DNA from: Colius striatus
Lineage: Eukaryota; Chordata; Aves; Coliiformes; Coliidae
Assembly (NCBI RefSeq): GCF_028858725.1
Contig: NC_084765.1
Span: forward strand, 12,187,001-12,251,000
DNA length: 64,000 nt
Reading direction: 5' to 3'
Part shown: positions 48,829 to 59,948 of the stretch, one piece after another
Position numbering within the stretch: position 1 is the first letter of the stretch
How the letters are laid out: every line of letters starts with the position of its first letter
The notes under the pieces: generated by a model
The model's database searches: none
Told to the model about the DNA's origin: nothing
The model's input: only the letters and a program-made list of their open reading frames with translations
Program-made: the position numbers and the translations under genes

Positions 48829-49008
48829 ATAGAATCATAGAATCATAGAATGGTAGGGGTTGGAAGGGACCTTTAGAGATCATCTAGTCCAACCCCTCTG
48901 CAGAAGCATGTTCACCTAGATCAGGTCACACAGGAACATGTCCAGGCGGGACTTGAAGACCTCCAAGGAAGGAGACTCCACAACCCCTCTGGGCAGCCCG
49001 TGCCACTG
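48829..49008 (-). mobile_element. CR1 LINE 3' end, about 180 bp
   Basis: The + strand shows three reversed tail units (catagaat, three times), then GGTAGGGGTTGGAAGGGACC and the C-terminal coding part (minus strand VESPSLEVFK, then RLDMFLC-like). It ends abruptly after GGGCAGCCCGTGCCAC. Same subfamily as the copies at 23.6 and 39.6 kb. Confidence 0.95.
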
Positions 49009-51229
49009 TCCTTTTTATGAAGCCCAAGACTCATACTCTGGGCTTCTGCTGCAGATGTTCAGTATGTGACTGTAGAAGAAAAATAGGTTTTCTCAAGTCC
49101 TGCTTTTTTTGTTTTCTAAGTAGAACTTGGTGTTTGAAGAGTCATCACATCTATGGAGTCTCTACATATAATCCCAGTACTAAACTCCTTGCTTTGGCTT
49201 TCAGCTGCTGTTGACCTCTTGAATGCCCATGGACTAAATGCTATGCTGGGATCAGAAGGCTGGTGATTCCATGTGAAATGCTGGTTATAGAGCATCAGCC
49301 TCCTCGTTCTTCCTTGGCTTTCAATCATGCGGGGGAAATGACTGAGAAAGATGCCATAAGCATATATTACTTCCAGTGACCTTCTTAGGAACAAGATGAA
49401 GAATGGAAAGGCGATCTGCTTCATCCAAACGTAATTACCAAAGAAGCCCCTAAATACCAGTGTGTTGAACTTACTGCCTTGAGAAGACCCATGGCCTGGC
49501 CTTTGTAACGGTGAAATCAACCTTTGGATTGACCAGTGGTGGCTGACACCCAAAAAGGCTCAGGTGGTGCTGCTGCCCTCCCTGTTGTTGTCTGCCTTTC
49601 CTGCACAAGCCAAGAGTTAATGGAAAGGGAAGTTATCCCTGGGAGTGCTGTGTCAGGACAGTGGTGTTCTCCCTGTGGTCATGGAAGGTTGTTTTAATTT
49701 TGGCTTAAGGACTGATGCTTTGGGTAACTTCATCATCATCAGAGGTTGAAGGTGTCTGTCATAAGTAACTGTAAAATCTCACCACTGAACTATGCTAAGA
49801 AGCTTTTTCTCCTCTATGAAGAGATGAAAGCAGCTGCTGATGGTAGTATCTAGAAAACAACACATTTCATGACAGATAGAGTGAGTTATCTGTTGTTGAC
49901 ACATTTCTGATTGGGGTGATGGTTCTTTTGATGCTCCCACCTGCTAACTTTGACACTGCAGGCATTGAGACCCGCTGGCAAGTTTAGGAAAGAGGCATAG
50001 ACGCCAAAACAATAGTTCCCATATTTCTTATTTTAGTCCCAGAAGTCCTACTGCAAGGTTCCTGAGAACTGGTGAATGAGTTGTGGGTGGATGAGCTGTG
50101 GAAGGAGACAGTCCAGCCATGTTAGTCTGGTAAGGTTTTGCGGGGCCTGGCCAAAGGCTGCCGTCTCACTAGGGCTGAAGTGCTCAGGAAGAACGATTTC
50201 TGGAACCGTCCGCCTGGTTCCAGTTGTTCAGACAACACATATCTCTTTTGTAGTAATTTAAGAGTCTGTGGTATTCCACTGCCGTAGCGGTCTGCAGCAT
50301 TAGTCAAAGCAATTCCACTCTCAGCTCAAGTCTAATTAAGGGTAGCTCTTGCGTAAAGGGAGTTAAATTCAGTAGTCACAGCCCAGACCCCATGGAAAAT
50401 AGTCTAAATCAACTACAGTAATACAGTGTAATATAAATATAATGGAAATACAAAACCATATAATTTAATTTGACATGACTGGCAGTTTTTTGCTTAAGTC
50501 AGTGAAAATGAACGAGTACAAATAATGAACTTCTCTCTTGACTTCGATCTTTTATTGTTAGTATAGCAGGGAGGTGGTTTCAGGATGACTTTGTACAGCA
50601 GCAACCTAAACAAACACTTTGGCAATATGCAGATTTCAAGCTTTCTTTTGAAAATATATGCACATTTATTAATTCTTTAGATAGTTGCAATAAATTAGAA
50701 ACATGGCCTGGACTTTTTTATATTTGTCCCGTGTGCTCAAAGGAGGGAAACAATTCCACATGGAGAACCCAGGCGAGTTATGAACTCAACCAGCTCTTTT
50801 AGCCAAGATGCTTTCCTGACGCTTGCAAGCCCAAGTGCCCTTCCAACAGCAACAGAACCACAGGTGAGGCACTGGCCCCTTCCCAGGCAGGGAGAGCACT
50901 GGTAGCCCATGCTGGTAGCCACGCTGCTGCTGTGTGACTGCTCTCGGCATCCAGCGCTCACCTCCCCTGTCCTGCCATCACCACCACCAGCAGAGACCAG
51001 TCTTGACACTACTGAAGCCCTTCATTTGAGTGAGGGAAAAAAACAGGCGTAATGTATATTTATTTTAATTTTCCTCAGGTAAGTTTCCAGCGATAGAGCC
51101 ACGGGGGGTCACTGAGTCCGCAAAACATGTACGGCGGGATTAGGGTCACGGAATTCAAATGCCCCCTCCGCCCGCGTTTCTGGGCTTCAAAGCCGTTTCC
51201 ATAAGGACGCGGCTTCCTACACGACCCGT
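49009..51229. other. Intergenic upstream of RIC3
   Basis: No gene or repeat was recognised. A minus-strand open frame of 145 codons at 49116-49553 has no domain and starts right beside the CR1 copy. The distal RIC3 promoter would lie at the right end of this interval. Confidence 0.5.
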
Positions 51230-51389
51230 TTCCACATCTTTCCCGCCCTCTCGGCCCTCCTCCCTCCCTCAGGTGCCGCGCCCTCACCCGCGCCCCCCTT
51301 TAGGCCGCCGCACGGCGCCTGCGCGGTGCCCGAGCTTGCGCAGAGCCTGGCGGGGCGAGAAGGGCCCGCGAAAGGGCCCCCGGGTCGCT

Positions 51390-51537
51390 ATGGCGTACTC
51401 GACGTGCTGCAGGGTGGCCATGGTGTCGTGCCTGGTGCTCTGCGTCTCCCTCCTCCTGCCGCGGACCTTCCTGTCTCGGGGCGGCGGGAGGCAAGAGCCC
51501 GGGGCTGCGCCGCTCGCAGCGCCCGCGCCGCCCGAGG
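51390..51537 (+). CDS. RIC3: RIC3 exon 1: N-terminal hydrophobic segment
   Basis: RIC3 is an endoplasmic-reticulum membrane chaperone that promotes folding, assembly and surface delivery of nicotinic acetylcholine receptors, notably alpha-7, and also affects 5-HT3 receptors (established knowledge). The exon reads MAYSTCCRVAMVSCLVLCVS then LLLPRTFLSRGG, close to the human start MAYSTVQRVA...LLLPKAFLSRG as I recall it. Residues about 9-27 form the first hydrophobic segment (signal anchor or cleaved signal; the literature discusses both). The start at 51390 has G at -3 and +4. The upstream frame is open to 51159, but only this Met matches the family. The exon ends in phase 1 (GAG plus G) at a gtaaga donor. 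An Ala/Pro-rich stretch near the exon end is longer than I recall in human. Confidence 0.95.
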
Positions 51538-54500
51538 GTAAGAGGCTGCGCTGAGGCGGGGGCGGGCCGCTCCTTGCCGGCAGTCCCCGGCCCCGCCCGC
51601 CCGCGGCCCCGCTGCGACGGGGCCCGTGTTTCGGCTGCTGTTCGGGGGCCGAGTGAAAACGCGGCGGCGTCTCCGTGGTGAGGGTGGGTGAGCGGCGGGC
51701 CCGGCCGGTGGGCTGGCGCCCCGGGGTGCCGCTGCCACCAGGGGACGGTGCGGAGGGCCCTCGGCCGCCCGGGGTGGAAGCGTGGCGTGGTTAGTGCTTC
51801 CCGGGAGCGATACCCGCCTCGCTCAGGCTTTCGGCGTGACGTGTGGAGTGTCAAACATTGAATTCACCATTCTCACAGGGATCTGCCCGTTTCCCTTAAA
51901 CATGGCATAAAGTCTTCCAGATTTCATTTTATGTGTTTATGTAGGCGAAATGCTAAAGATCCTGAAAAGAGGCATCCTCATACTGCTTTGGGTTTTTTTC
52001 TTTGTTGTGATACATCACTTTTTATTTAAAGGCGTCATTGTTTTGTTATTTTCTGTACAGAACGCTTTTGTTGTTTCATATGAAATAAAAGCTCATTTTA
52101 ATCATTTTCATTGTTTACTTTCCTGCACCAGATTCAGTCCATGTTCATAAAGTCTTTCAAGTTCTGTCCTACTCTGCATGTCTCCAGTTCTAGAGGAATG
52201 GGTTCACACATGCATGGTTCATACAAGCATCTCCCATTCTTCTTATGCCCATTGTGTTTTACTGTAGGTTTATCTCGAAAAGCACAGAAGGAGCTAGTGT
52301 CATAGCCCCAGGTCTTGACAGAGAGTTTTGCCCAGGGCTATCTGCAAGCCAGAGATGAGGTTTCTGGAAGTACAGAAAATTAGGTTGTGATGGATGGTAT
52401 CCCACAGGGTCTCTTCTTTGGTGACTTACCTGTTGTGTCCTTCCAACAGCCTGGTTCTTAACGTGACTGTACACTTCAGTGACATTGAATTCATTTGACA
52501 AAGATTTTTTAATGGTTTTTAGGTTGAAGTTGCTGCTGAAAAAACGTTACATTGAACCCAAACATATGACTTCTATACTGTGGCTGCCTTTCCATGGTTG
52601 CTATGTGTATTGTTGATCTCTAAGAAGTTGAATATAAGCTCATCACTATAGATGTACAAGTTCACTTCAGAATCTATTTATCACTGAAAACCTGACTGTC
52701 GGCTGATTTTTTGGTAGCAGAACAAGAGCAGTGCTGTGAGGGTGGGATGCTGGCTGCAGCAGCCAGCACAGATGTTCAATGGGGACTCCAGAGGCACTTG
52801 CCTGAAGCAGGGATGGGAGCAGGTATTTCGGGAGGTTGTATTTTTCTGTCTATTAACTTCTGCCTGTGTGCATCTCCCAACTGATCCTGCAGTGATACCA
52901 GATGTCAGAGTGTGACAAACCATTTTCCCACAGCACTGTAGTCTTAGGCAGTTGTCAGTTAATGTTATGGTGCTTCTTTCTTTGGCTGCATGATGGACTG
53001 GATTGAATTGATCTGACAGAAAAATTAGCTTTAAAAAAACCCCTAACAAAAAACATTCCCCCAAATTATTTTCAGTGACATGTCTGATGAATGATGCTCA
53101 TACCTGTTCTACTAGCACAGCCTGCTTTAAGCAGTGCTGTCATAAGCTGACTAATCACAGCCACAGTTAAATGCCTAAAATAGGTACCATAGATACTCTT
53201 TCTATCATTAATATCTAGTGTAAATACTCTTTCCATCACCCTGCAGGAGAGCACAATCCAGCTGGAGGCAGCGTGTGCCTGGCATAGAGGTCCCGCAGGC
53301 TCCTCTGCTGCGCCCCAGCACCTGCCTTTGGCTGAGGATGTAATGCCTCACCTCAGCTGATCCGTTTCACATGAGAATTTATAGTCTGTGTATTCAATTT
53401 GATAGCAAGAATTTCATTACACCTGCCCTGTAGACCAAACTTTATTTCACCTGAAGTTATTTTTTTATTGAAAGAATAAATCTTGATTGAACAGCTCAAT
53501 TCATATCTCTGTCATTAGTTGTCCTCTTCAGTGAACTGATCACTGCAGTTACCTGACAGAAGTTTGAGAGTCTTGAACTAATCGTGTCATTCTTGAAGTT
53601 AATAAAGTGCTTATTGTAGTGTGGGGGCAAAATGCTTCTGAATAAAACATTCTTAAAGTTTACTACCATTTGTTAAAACTCTGTGCTACCAAAAGGCTCT
53701 TTATCAAAGCATGAGTTAAGCATGGGAATGGCACTATCCCTAATGAAGCCATTTGCAAGGGTCTTTTCAAGGCAAATGGTGAGCATAACATGATAGAGGT
53801 TAATAATGGCTTTCAGACAGGAAAGTTGTTCTTTTTCACAGTAATAATTTCATGTATATGAAAAAACTTAAAGAACTTTGTGTGAATGTGTCACATTTCT
53901 GGTTTACTTCATGGATAAGTGTTCAAATTTGATATTAGAGGAAAAAAAATAGCTCCTAGTAGCTTAAAAAGTACTTTTAAGTCTGTGCAAAGCTTTTAAG
54001 TTAGTATTTTAAGAAAAACCTTAGAGCTCCATGACAATAGGCATATGGTCATGCATGTTGAGAGTATGCTGTCCCAATTTAAAAGTGTTTTTTTCCATCC
54101 CTGGAAATAGGGAATCCAGTCACATTACCTACAGGGATGTGTGCTGGGGGAGGGGGATGGGTTTTTTGATGGTACAAAGTATCTTGTTCAGGTGACAGTG
54201 CCATCCAAATCATTGTGGGTTTCCACTGACATACTGCGTGTTTGACATCTTGGGGCATATGTCGCTTTTAGGTTGCCTGTGCTATCAGTTTTCTCTATAG
54301 TATTGTTTTTCAGAATAAAAAATTATGGAAAATAATATTTTCTTTTTAAATAAGGAAATAATTATGAAAGTTTGAAAATTGTCAGGGAAGATGTATAACG
54401 AGGAGCCGTGAAGTTCCCCTTCAAAATGATTTTGATAACAAAATGACTAGTCTGTGTCCAATTATTTATAATTGAACTGAACCTTTTAAAGCATAATCAA

Positions 54501-56241
54501 GGCCTTGTAGATAATTTTAAAAGCTATTCCTTTTAAATACAGTTTCACCTTTTTCACTTATTTTCTACTTTCTTCATATTTTTTTTAAGAAAGAATATTT
54601 GCACAAGTACAAGACATTTACAAAAGTTTATCTACCCTGCGGTTTCATCCCCACCTCAGTGATACTGCTCTCTAGACAACAGCACACTTGTTTCCACAGT
54701 GAGCTACTGCTACAAGGCATTCCTGCTGGAGCTATGGGACTTTCTTGTAAATAAGATGCTATGCTTTTACATCATGAACTTTGAATAGTTCACTAGAATT
54801 AAAGTGTATGATAACAGCTTCCTCAAAGTTAAACTTGAGCAAATCTGAGAGTGGTTTTGGTCAGTGGTGGTACACCTGGGCAGTTCCACTGAAGCCTACA
54901 GCACTCAAAGAACACAAACCATCACGTACAAGAAAAATGTGGGTTTCACAGTAGACCTGCTAATACATATTTACTACATTTTTTTGTACTCAGGAAGTTA
55001 GCTGCCTATGATGGTTTTGTAACAAGACCAAATGTTAATTTAACCAAATTTTCTCATAAAAGTATTTGCAACTGGATATTCAGAGAGTTAAAGTTAGTTA
55101 TTTTCAGTGCTATTTCAAATCTATTTTTCATTTCCTTCATGCAAGTGCAGGCAGGCACTGAGCAGTATCCTGGCTGCCTGACTTTCCTGCTGAGTGTGCC
55201 AAGGAGGGAGAGTTCTGCAGCTGACACGGGAATGAGCTGCAGCCTGGCCTGGCATCTCTGGTGCCCTGTCTCTGATGCTTCCATCCAATACTTGCCACTG
55301 CCAGGCTGGCTGGTGGAGTAGCTGAGCTCAGTTCTGCCCCAGTCAGTGGAAGGGAGTGCAGGTGCAAGCCCAAGCTGGATATGGAGATAAAAAGCAGGAT
55401 GTCCAGTACACAGAGGAGTAAAATAGTGAATTTCATGGCAAAATTTTTGAACTGATGGCAGCAAAAAAAATAGGACAATGCATGAGCTTAATTTTGTTGA
55501 GATTCTAGTGCCTTTCAGTTGGATGAAATTTTCTGCAGCACCAATTTTAGGCTCTTTGCAGTCTTACTCTAGCATCCGTGCGTCCATTTATGCTCACTCC
55601 CCTTTCTTGTTTTAAATTTTCTCTGCCTCTCTCAAGGCTAGAAACCGTATTTTCCCCTCTAAAATGCCAAAGATAATATGTCCAAAGCTATATTCAGTGT
55701 CCTCTCTTAACTTTGCTTTACTTAACAAATTTTAAGGAGAACAATTTGAGATGCTGGCACTTTTCTTCATCTTTCATGACTCATTTGGTAAAGTCAGGTA
55801 AAATACTATTTCTTATGGCAATAGCCCAAAATTTATACTTGGCAAATACTGCAGTCGTGTATCAGGATATTTGATGGGTGGTGGTTTATACAGCAACATG
55901 TCTTTGCATAATATTGAAAGATTAGGCTCACAACAGAAAACAGATGCGTTGTTGGGGTTTGAGGAGAGAACCAAAAGTAAGAGTTCAAGCTTTCTTCCCA
56001 GTAGGAACACTGATTCACAGGGTCTTTGGACAAGTCTATGCCTGTTAAAATCCACATTTTGTTAATTGCCCTGGCAGCTTTTCCTCTTCTTAAAATCAAG
56101 AGACCATTTGTACATACTTAAGCCCTAGCACTGCACACAGAACATAACAGAGGATTGAGTTCACAGACTTCCAATTTTAGGCTCCATGTCAGAGGGTGAA
56201 AAGTAATAGAAGAAAAATAATCCTTGTGTGTTTTTTTTCAG
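51538..56241 (+). other. RIC3: RIC3 intron 1
   Basis: It runs from the gtaaga donor to the acceptor ttttttttcag ending at 56241. The first 250 bases belong to the CpG island and contain a CTCF-like site. The rest is AT-rich. No exon, gene or interspersed repeat was recognised. Open frames at 52681-53064 and 55054-55478 on the minus strand look like chance. Confidence 0.85.
51735..51750 (+). promoter_or_regulatory. CTCF-like motif at the RIC3 CpG island
   Basis: The plus strand reads CCACCAGGGGACGGTG, matching CCASYAGRKGGCRSTR except for one base (A where the second G of GGC is usual). It lies in the CpG island about 200 bases into RIC3 intron 1. Its orientation is opposite to the two upstream sites. 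Confidence 0.5.
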
Positions 56242-56465
56242 GGAAGCTTGGTCGCTTTCCACCAAGGATGCATTACCAGCCCACTCCTGACAGCCGAGCT
56301 GCCCCTCATTTTCCGAGGTCTCACCTTGCTGAAGCAGTTGCCAAAGCCAAGGCAGGTGGAGGTGGTGGTGGAAGTGCTGGTGGAACTGGAAGAGGTCTCG
56401 TGGGGCAGATTATTCCTATATATGGATTTGGCATCTTCTTATATATCCTCTACATTTTATTTAAG
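56242..56465 (+). CDS. RIC3: RIC3 exon 2: Gly-rich linker and transmembrane segment
   Basis: The split Gly codon is followed by KLGRFPPRMHYQPTPDSRAA, then RSHLAEAVAKAKA, a Gly-rich stretch, and GRGLVGQIIPIYGFGIFLYI onward to LYILFK at the donor gtaaga (56466). RSHLAEA, GQIIPIYGFGIFLYILYILFK and the glycine linker are strongly conserved RIC3 features. The hydrophobic run at residues about 101-124 is the membrane-spanning helix. The Gly-rich linker is encoded by tandem GGW/GGN codons near 56352-56395, likely variable in length between species. Exons 1 and 2 total 372 bases, exactly 124 codons, so the exon ends in phase 0. Confidence 0.96.
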
Positions 56466-57643
56466 GTAAGACCAAGATTAACCGAAGTAACAACTGAAAA
56501 AAACCCTGAAAACAGAGTTGATAGCCCCATTTCTGTACCTGGTTCCATTTCTGACTTTCTCAGAAGAAGAAAAAAAGCTCGTGCTGGAGCTTTGACTGGT
56601 CAAAGGATGGATGTATGTTATGGTTTTTGCTATTGGAAAGGCTGTAGGTAAGAATGCAGGGATGGGTTGCTGTAACCCTGTATTGGTTTCTGACCTCTTA
56701 CGACTTTTCTAAGGGTTTTTTTAACCCCCCTGGAAAATGTTTTTGTGTAGAACAATGTTAGATTAATTTTGAATACACAGATAGTCATGTGTTGTGTTAT
56801 GCATTAAAAGTGGGAGAGAGAGAGTATCCTCATACCTTCTGTAACAACAGCATCATGTTGTTGGAGAATGGGAGTTTGTGAGGGTATGTTTGCCACACTG
56901 GAACTACGCCAGCTGAGGAACTGGTTGAAAGCCAGTTTAAAAAAGTACAGCCCAAATTCCCCTCAAGCGTTTTATGCGTGATTTCAACTTCTCATAGCTT
57001 TTTGATAAACAACAAATATGACTGCATGTAGGTGATGACAGTCAGCTGTGTGGGAGAAGAGAGGATTGGACTTGTGGAAATACTTTTTCCTTTGAGTGGG
57101 GGCTGAATCCAGACTCAGCAGTGTCTGAACAGTTGAGCCAGCTCTCAAAAGACAGAGGCAAGAGCAAGGTGAATTAGGTGTACTGATCAAACACAGAGAA
57201 GGTGAACAAAATAGATAGCCTGCAGCTTCTTTATGGAGGCAGCCAGTATATTTGCTGAAGGTATAAAGCCGGTAAGGAATGTCAGAAAGCATTGCAAGAG
57301 GGACAATGAGAGACACCTGTCATTCCTTCAGAACCTGTCCTTTGTTTCACAATAATTGCCCAATGTGTTTTCTTCTATACACACTAGAAGAATGAAACAG
57401 ATAAATGTTCTAAACTGAAGAGGTCATTTTTGATGTGTTACACTTTCACTAATCACATCATCAAAAAATATCATTTGTTTCAAGTCTCTTTCGGGAGCTT
57501 TCAGCTGGCTTTTTGCTGGGACATGCTTTTCTGTGGTTACTTTCCAGAATATTTTAGTTTTCAGTGGTTTTTTTCTGTTGCCTTTGGGACATATATTGCT
57601 ATGGTGGTTACTCATGGAAGAGTCTTCTTTTTTCACTTATCAG
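56466..57643 (+). other. RIC3: RIC3 intron 2
   Basis: It runs from the gtaaga donor to the cttatcag acceptor. A short AGAG repeat lies near 56813-56823. No repeat or gene was recognised. The exon 2 frame stays open for about 60 codons into this intron, so unspliced RNA would give an altered tail; nothing suggests that this is used. Confidence 0.85.
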
Positions 57644-57722
57644 CTAGCTTCCAAGGGGAAAAATACTGCTGCAGAGCGGAAATGCCCGACTGCTACACCT
57701 GGGAACATGAAGAGGAAAATCA
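57644..57722 (+). CDS. RIC3: RIC3 exon 3: cytosolic segment after the membrane helix
   Basis: It encodes LASKGKNTAAERKCPTATPG, then NMKRKI and the first base of the next codon. It matches human LSKGKTTAEDGKCYTAMPG...RKI as I recall it, with one extra residue (Ala) after the first Leu. The acceptor is cttatcag and the donor gtgagt at 57723. A second AG four bases further in would shift the frame, so 57644 is the only acceptor that keeps the RIC3 frame. The exon runs from phase 0 to phase 1. Confidence 0.92.
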
Positions 57723-58740
57723 GTGAGTAAGACTTCTGAGTTATATCTGTGTAGCTGTTGACTCTGTAGAGTCCAACCAGGTTCTTCAAGTTCTGGGCGT
57801 GCTGTAAAGCTGGTCTTCCTCTCCCTATAAAGGACAAGCCAGAAGCTTCTGTGTTGGAATGAGCAAGAGTTAAAGTGAATTACTGCCCTGACACCTTTTA
57901 ATCTCATTCAGCTAATAAGACTCTGTGGAAGTGGCCTGATCCCAAGATCCCCCTGGAAGCAATGGCTTTTCATGAGATTCACTGAATTAACTGTATGGAT
58001 TTGCTGAAGAGCTATGTAGCTGATGATTATAAAAGGATAATAGGATGTCCATCTGTAATTATTCTATAATCCGTAGTAGTCTAGTAATAGTATATGGAGA
58101 GATTATTAAAAGCTAGCTTCATTTCTTTGAATTTATGAATTCTTAGCCATCACCAAGCACTTCCCTACTTTTTGCCTTCCCTTTTTGCAGTGCTCTAGGT
58201 TTTCAGGAGTTTTCTTTATTGAAAGCAAATATACTGAAATGTTATTTTCATTTTACCTCAACATCGGTGGGATAGACTCAACTATTTTTAGATATTTATC
58301 AGATAAATTATTAAGCTTACTATTGAAGATTGGATGAGTAGCTACCATAACAATATTTAAATGTGTTGTGTTTAGCTGGCTAAATTGTAATAGGAAAGAA
58401 AAGTACTTATGTCTTTATAGAAAGTGCTAGCAGGAAGGTAATTCTGTTAACATAGCTGTAATTATCTTGACATTAATGCCTGTATTAGGAATACCTAATG
58501 TGCTCAGGGCTATAGATTGTATTTTCAGTGCACTTGTACTGTGTCGAGCCTGGCAATTTTGTGCAATTTATTAGCAATGGTAACTGTTTGTGGGTTTTTT
58601 TCGTTTATTCTTGTTGAGAGAGACTAACTTTGCAAGAAGTTAAACACTTGATGCCCAAAGAACTAGTGGTGAAAATTATTCTGCTTTTTTCTAGAGCTCT
58701 TAATTTGTATCCCTAAAACATTCATGGCAAGCTGTGGCAA

Positions 58741-58842
58741 AGCAAGAGATAAGTCACTGGACTAGGAACCTGGAGACTGAGTCACCACTTCCATAGTGAC
58801 TTGGAGGGAGGAACTTACTTTCTCTTTGCCAATTTCCCTTCC
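58741..58842 (+). mobile_element. Putative ancient tRNA-derived (MIR/CORE-like) SINE relic
   Basis: The left part (AAGTCACTGGACTAGGAACC, then TGGAGAC) resembles the tRNA-like head of MIR-type SINEs. The right part (ATAGTGACTTGGAGGGAGGA, then ACTTACTTTCTCTTTGCCAATTTCCC) follows the order of the MIR core (tgtgtgacc-ttgggcaagt-tacttaacctct-ctgtgcctca-gtttccc). Similarity is weak but collinear over about 100 bp. Such relics are rare but known in birds. The call is from memory of the consensus. Confidence 0.4.
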
Positions 58843-58995
58843 CTTTTCCCCTTAGGGGGGAAAAAATTTCAAAGGTATTCTGTTTTCTGTAACTTTAATC
58901 TCCAGGGCATTTACAACATCCCACTCACCCTGCTTATTGGGAGATTGCTCTGGAGCCTTTGAAAAAAGGTGTTTTCTGTATGTCCTGTTACATTT

Positions 58996-59679
58996 TGTCA
59001 TGGTTTAGGCCCATCCAGCGACAAAAGACCCTGAAACTCTTTAAGGACAGGGAGGACTTAATTACTTTTCCCCCACTTCTCCTCTCTTCCAGCCTCAGAG
59101 CTCTGAGCCCAGTGTCATTACCTCTTCCCCCTGTAAGCAGTACCTTGGGCAGGGAATGGGGGGTGCAATCAGTCCTTTCCTGATGTCTCTTGCTGCTTAT
59201 CACACTCCTGAGGAGAAGTGCTCCTCGCCAGCCCTCCCTTGCTCCAGCTCAAGGTCTCTCACACACCGGGCAGCCCTGCACCAGCCGCTGTCACGGGGCT
59301 CTGCAATTCTCCAGGTTGGGGTCTGAACTGCTTTCTCCCTCTGACATGGAGTCTCCAGCTCTCACCCCCTCTGTCATGGGATCTCTGCTTTTTGTCATGG
59401 GCTACAAGAATGTCTCTGGTCTGACATTGCTCCTTCTGTCTTTTCCTGGCCGCAGAGTTCATGTGGTTGCCTCCATCTTGCCCTTCCCTTCTATCTCCTT
59501 CACGTATCTCAAATTCCTGTCCTTAACTAGTGCTGGCAGAGGTGCCAGATTGGCCCAGCCAGGCCAGAGGTGGGTCTGAACCTCAGAGCCAGGGGAAAGT
59601 CCGAGAACTCTTTATGAGGCCTGCGCTGCAGCCTCCTGCCCAGTACCAAGCAAAAGCAGCTCCTCACAAAACCATGACA
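58996..59679. mobile_element. LTR-like element (probable solo LTR), 684 bp
   Basis: The element starts TGTCATGGTTTAGGCCC and ends CACAAAACCATGACA. The first 11 bases are the exact reverse complement of the last 11, and the ends are TG...CA as in retroviral LTRs. The flanks CATTT (58991-58995) and CCTTT (59680-59684) could be a 5-bp target-site duplication with one mismatch. The start resembles avian endogenous-retrovirus LTRs beginning TGTCATGGTTT (from memory). The interior is C/T-rich with no long meaningful frame and no obvious polyadenylation signal. A non-autonomous DNA transposon with short inverted ends is the alternative. It ends 175 bases before RIC3 exon 4. Confidence 0.55.
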
Positions 59680-59854
59680 CCTTTGCCAACAGTCTTCGCC
59701 TTCTTATATCAGGAAAAGTAGGTAGAACTCTTTAAGCTGCACATTTCAATTTCCTCACTTGGTTTGGTACAGCATATGTTACCTGTGATAATGGGACAGG
59801 GATACATTTTCAAAGCTCCTACCGACAAATCTTAGGATTTTGTTTGTTTTACAG

Positions 59855-59948
59855 CTGACTATGAGCTCACTCAACTCCAAGAAAAACTGAGAGAGACAGA
59901 AGAAGCTATGGAAAAATTAATCAACAGAGTGGGACCTAACTGTGACAG
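59855..59948 (+). CDS. RIC3: RIC3 exon 4: coiled-coil segment
   Basis: A from 57722 plus CT gives Thr, followed by DYELTQLQEKLRETEEAMEK and LINRVGPNCD and two bases of an Arg codon. The human segment LAQLQEKLKETEAAMEKLINRVG matches closely. This is the predicted cytosolic coiled coil of RIC3, with heptad-spaced hydrophobics at LTQLQEKL...AMEKLI. The acceptor is tttacag and the donor gtatgt at 59949. Exons 1-4 give 545 bases, 181 codons plus two bases, about half of a protein near 370 residues. The next exon (AQTVTSDQEKR... in human) was not found downstream in the window. Confidence 0.95.

Larger units (their letters stand above)
51230..51790 (+). promoter_or_regulatory. RIC3: RIC3 CpG-island promoter
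   Basis: An abrupt rise in GC and CpG content begins near 51230 and ends near 51790, spanning the RIC3 start codon. The region just upstream (cgcacggcgcctgcgcggtg at 51308-51327) contains GCGC-rich words like those bound by NRF1 (TGCGC palindromes). No TATA box was seen, consistent with a dispersed CpG-island start. The transcription start itself cannot be fixed from sequence. Confidence 0.85.
57723..59854 (+). other. RIC3: RIC3 intron 3 with repeat insertions
   Basis: It starts at the gtgagt donor and ends at the acceptor gtttgttttacag. It holds an old SINE-like relic at 58741-58842 and an LTR-like element at 58996-59679, listed separately. The remainder is ordinary AT-rich intron without a recognised exon. 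Confidence 0.85.

Noticed and set aside
49116..49553. 145-codon open frame on the minus strand
   Set aside because: No homology was recognised, composition is ordinary, and there is no sign of a promoter or splice structure.
51300..51854. 184-codon open frame on the minus strand across the RIC3 CpG island
   Set aside because: It is antisense to RIC3 exon 1 in very GC-rich DNA, where stop codons are scarce. It is Arg/Pro/Ala-rich with no domain.
53085..53150. TGATGA followed 57 bases later by CTGA in RIC3 intron 1, considered as a C/D-box snoRNA
   Set aside because: There is no terminal stem flanking the boxes and no convincing internal boxes. The motifs are too short to stand alone.
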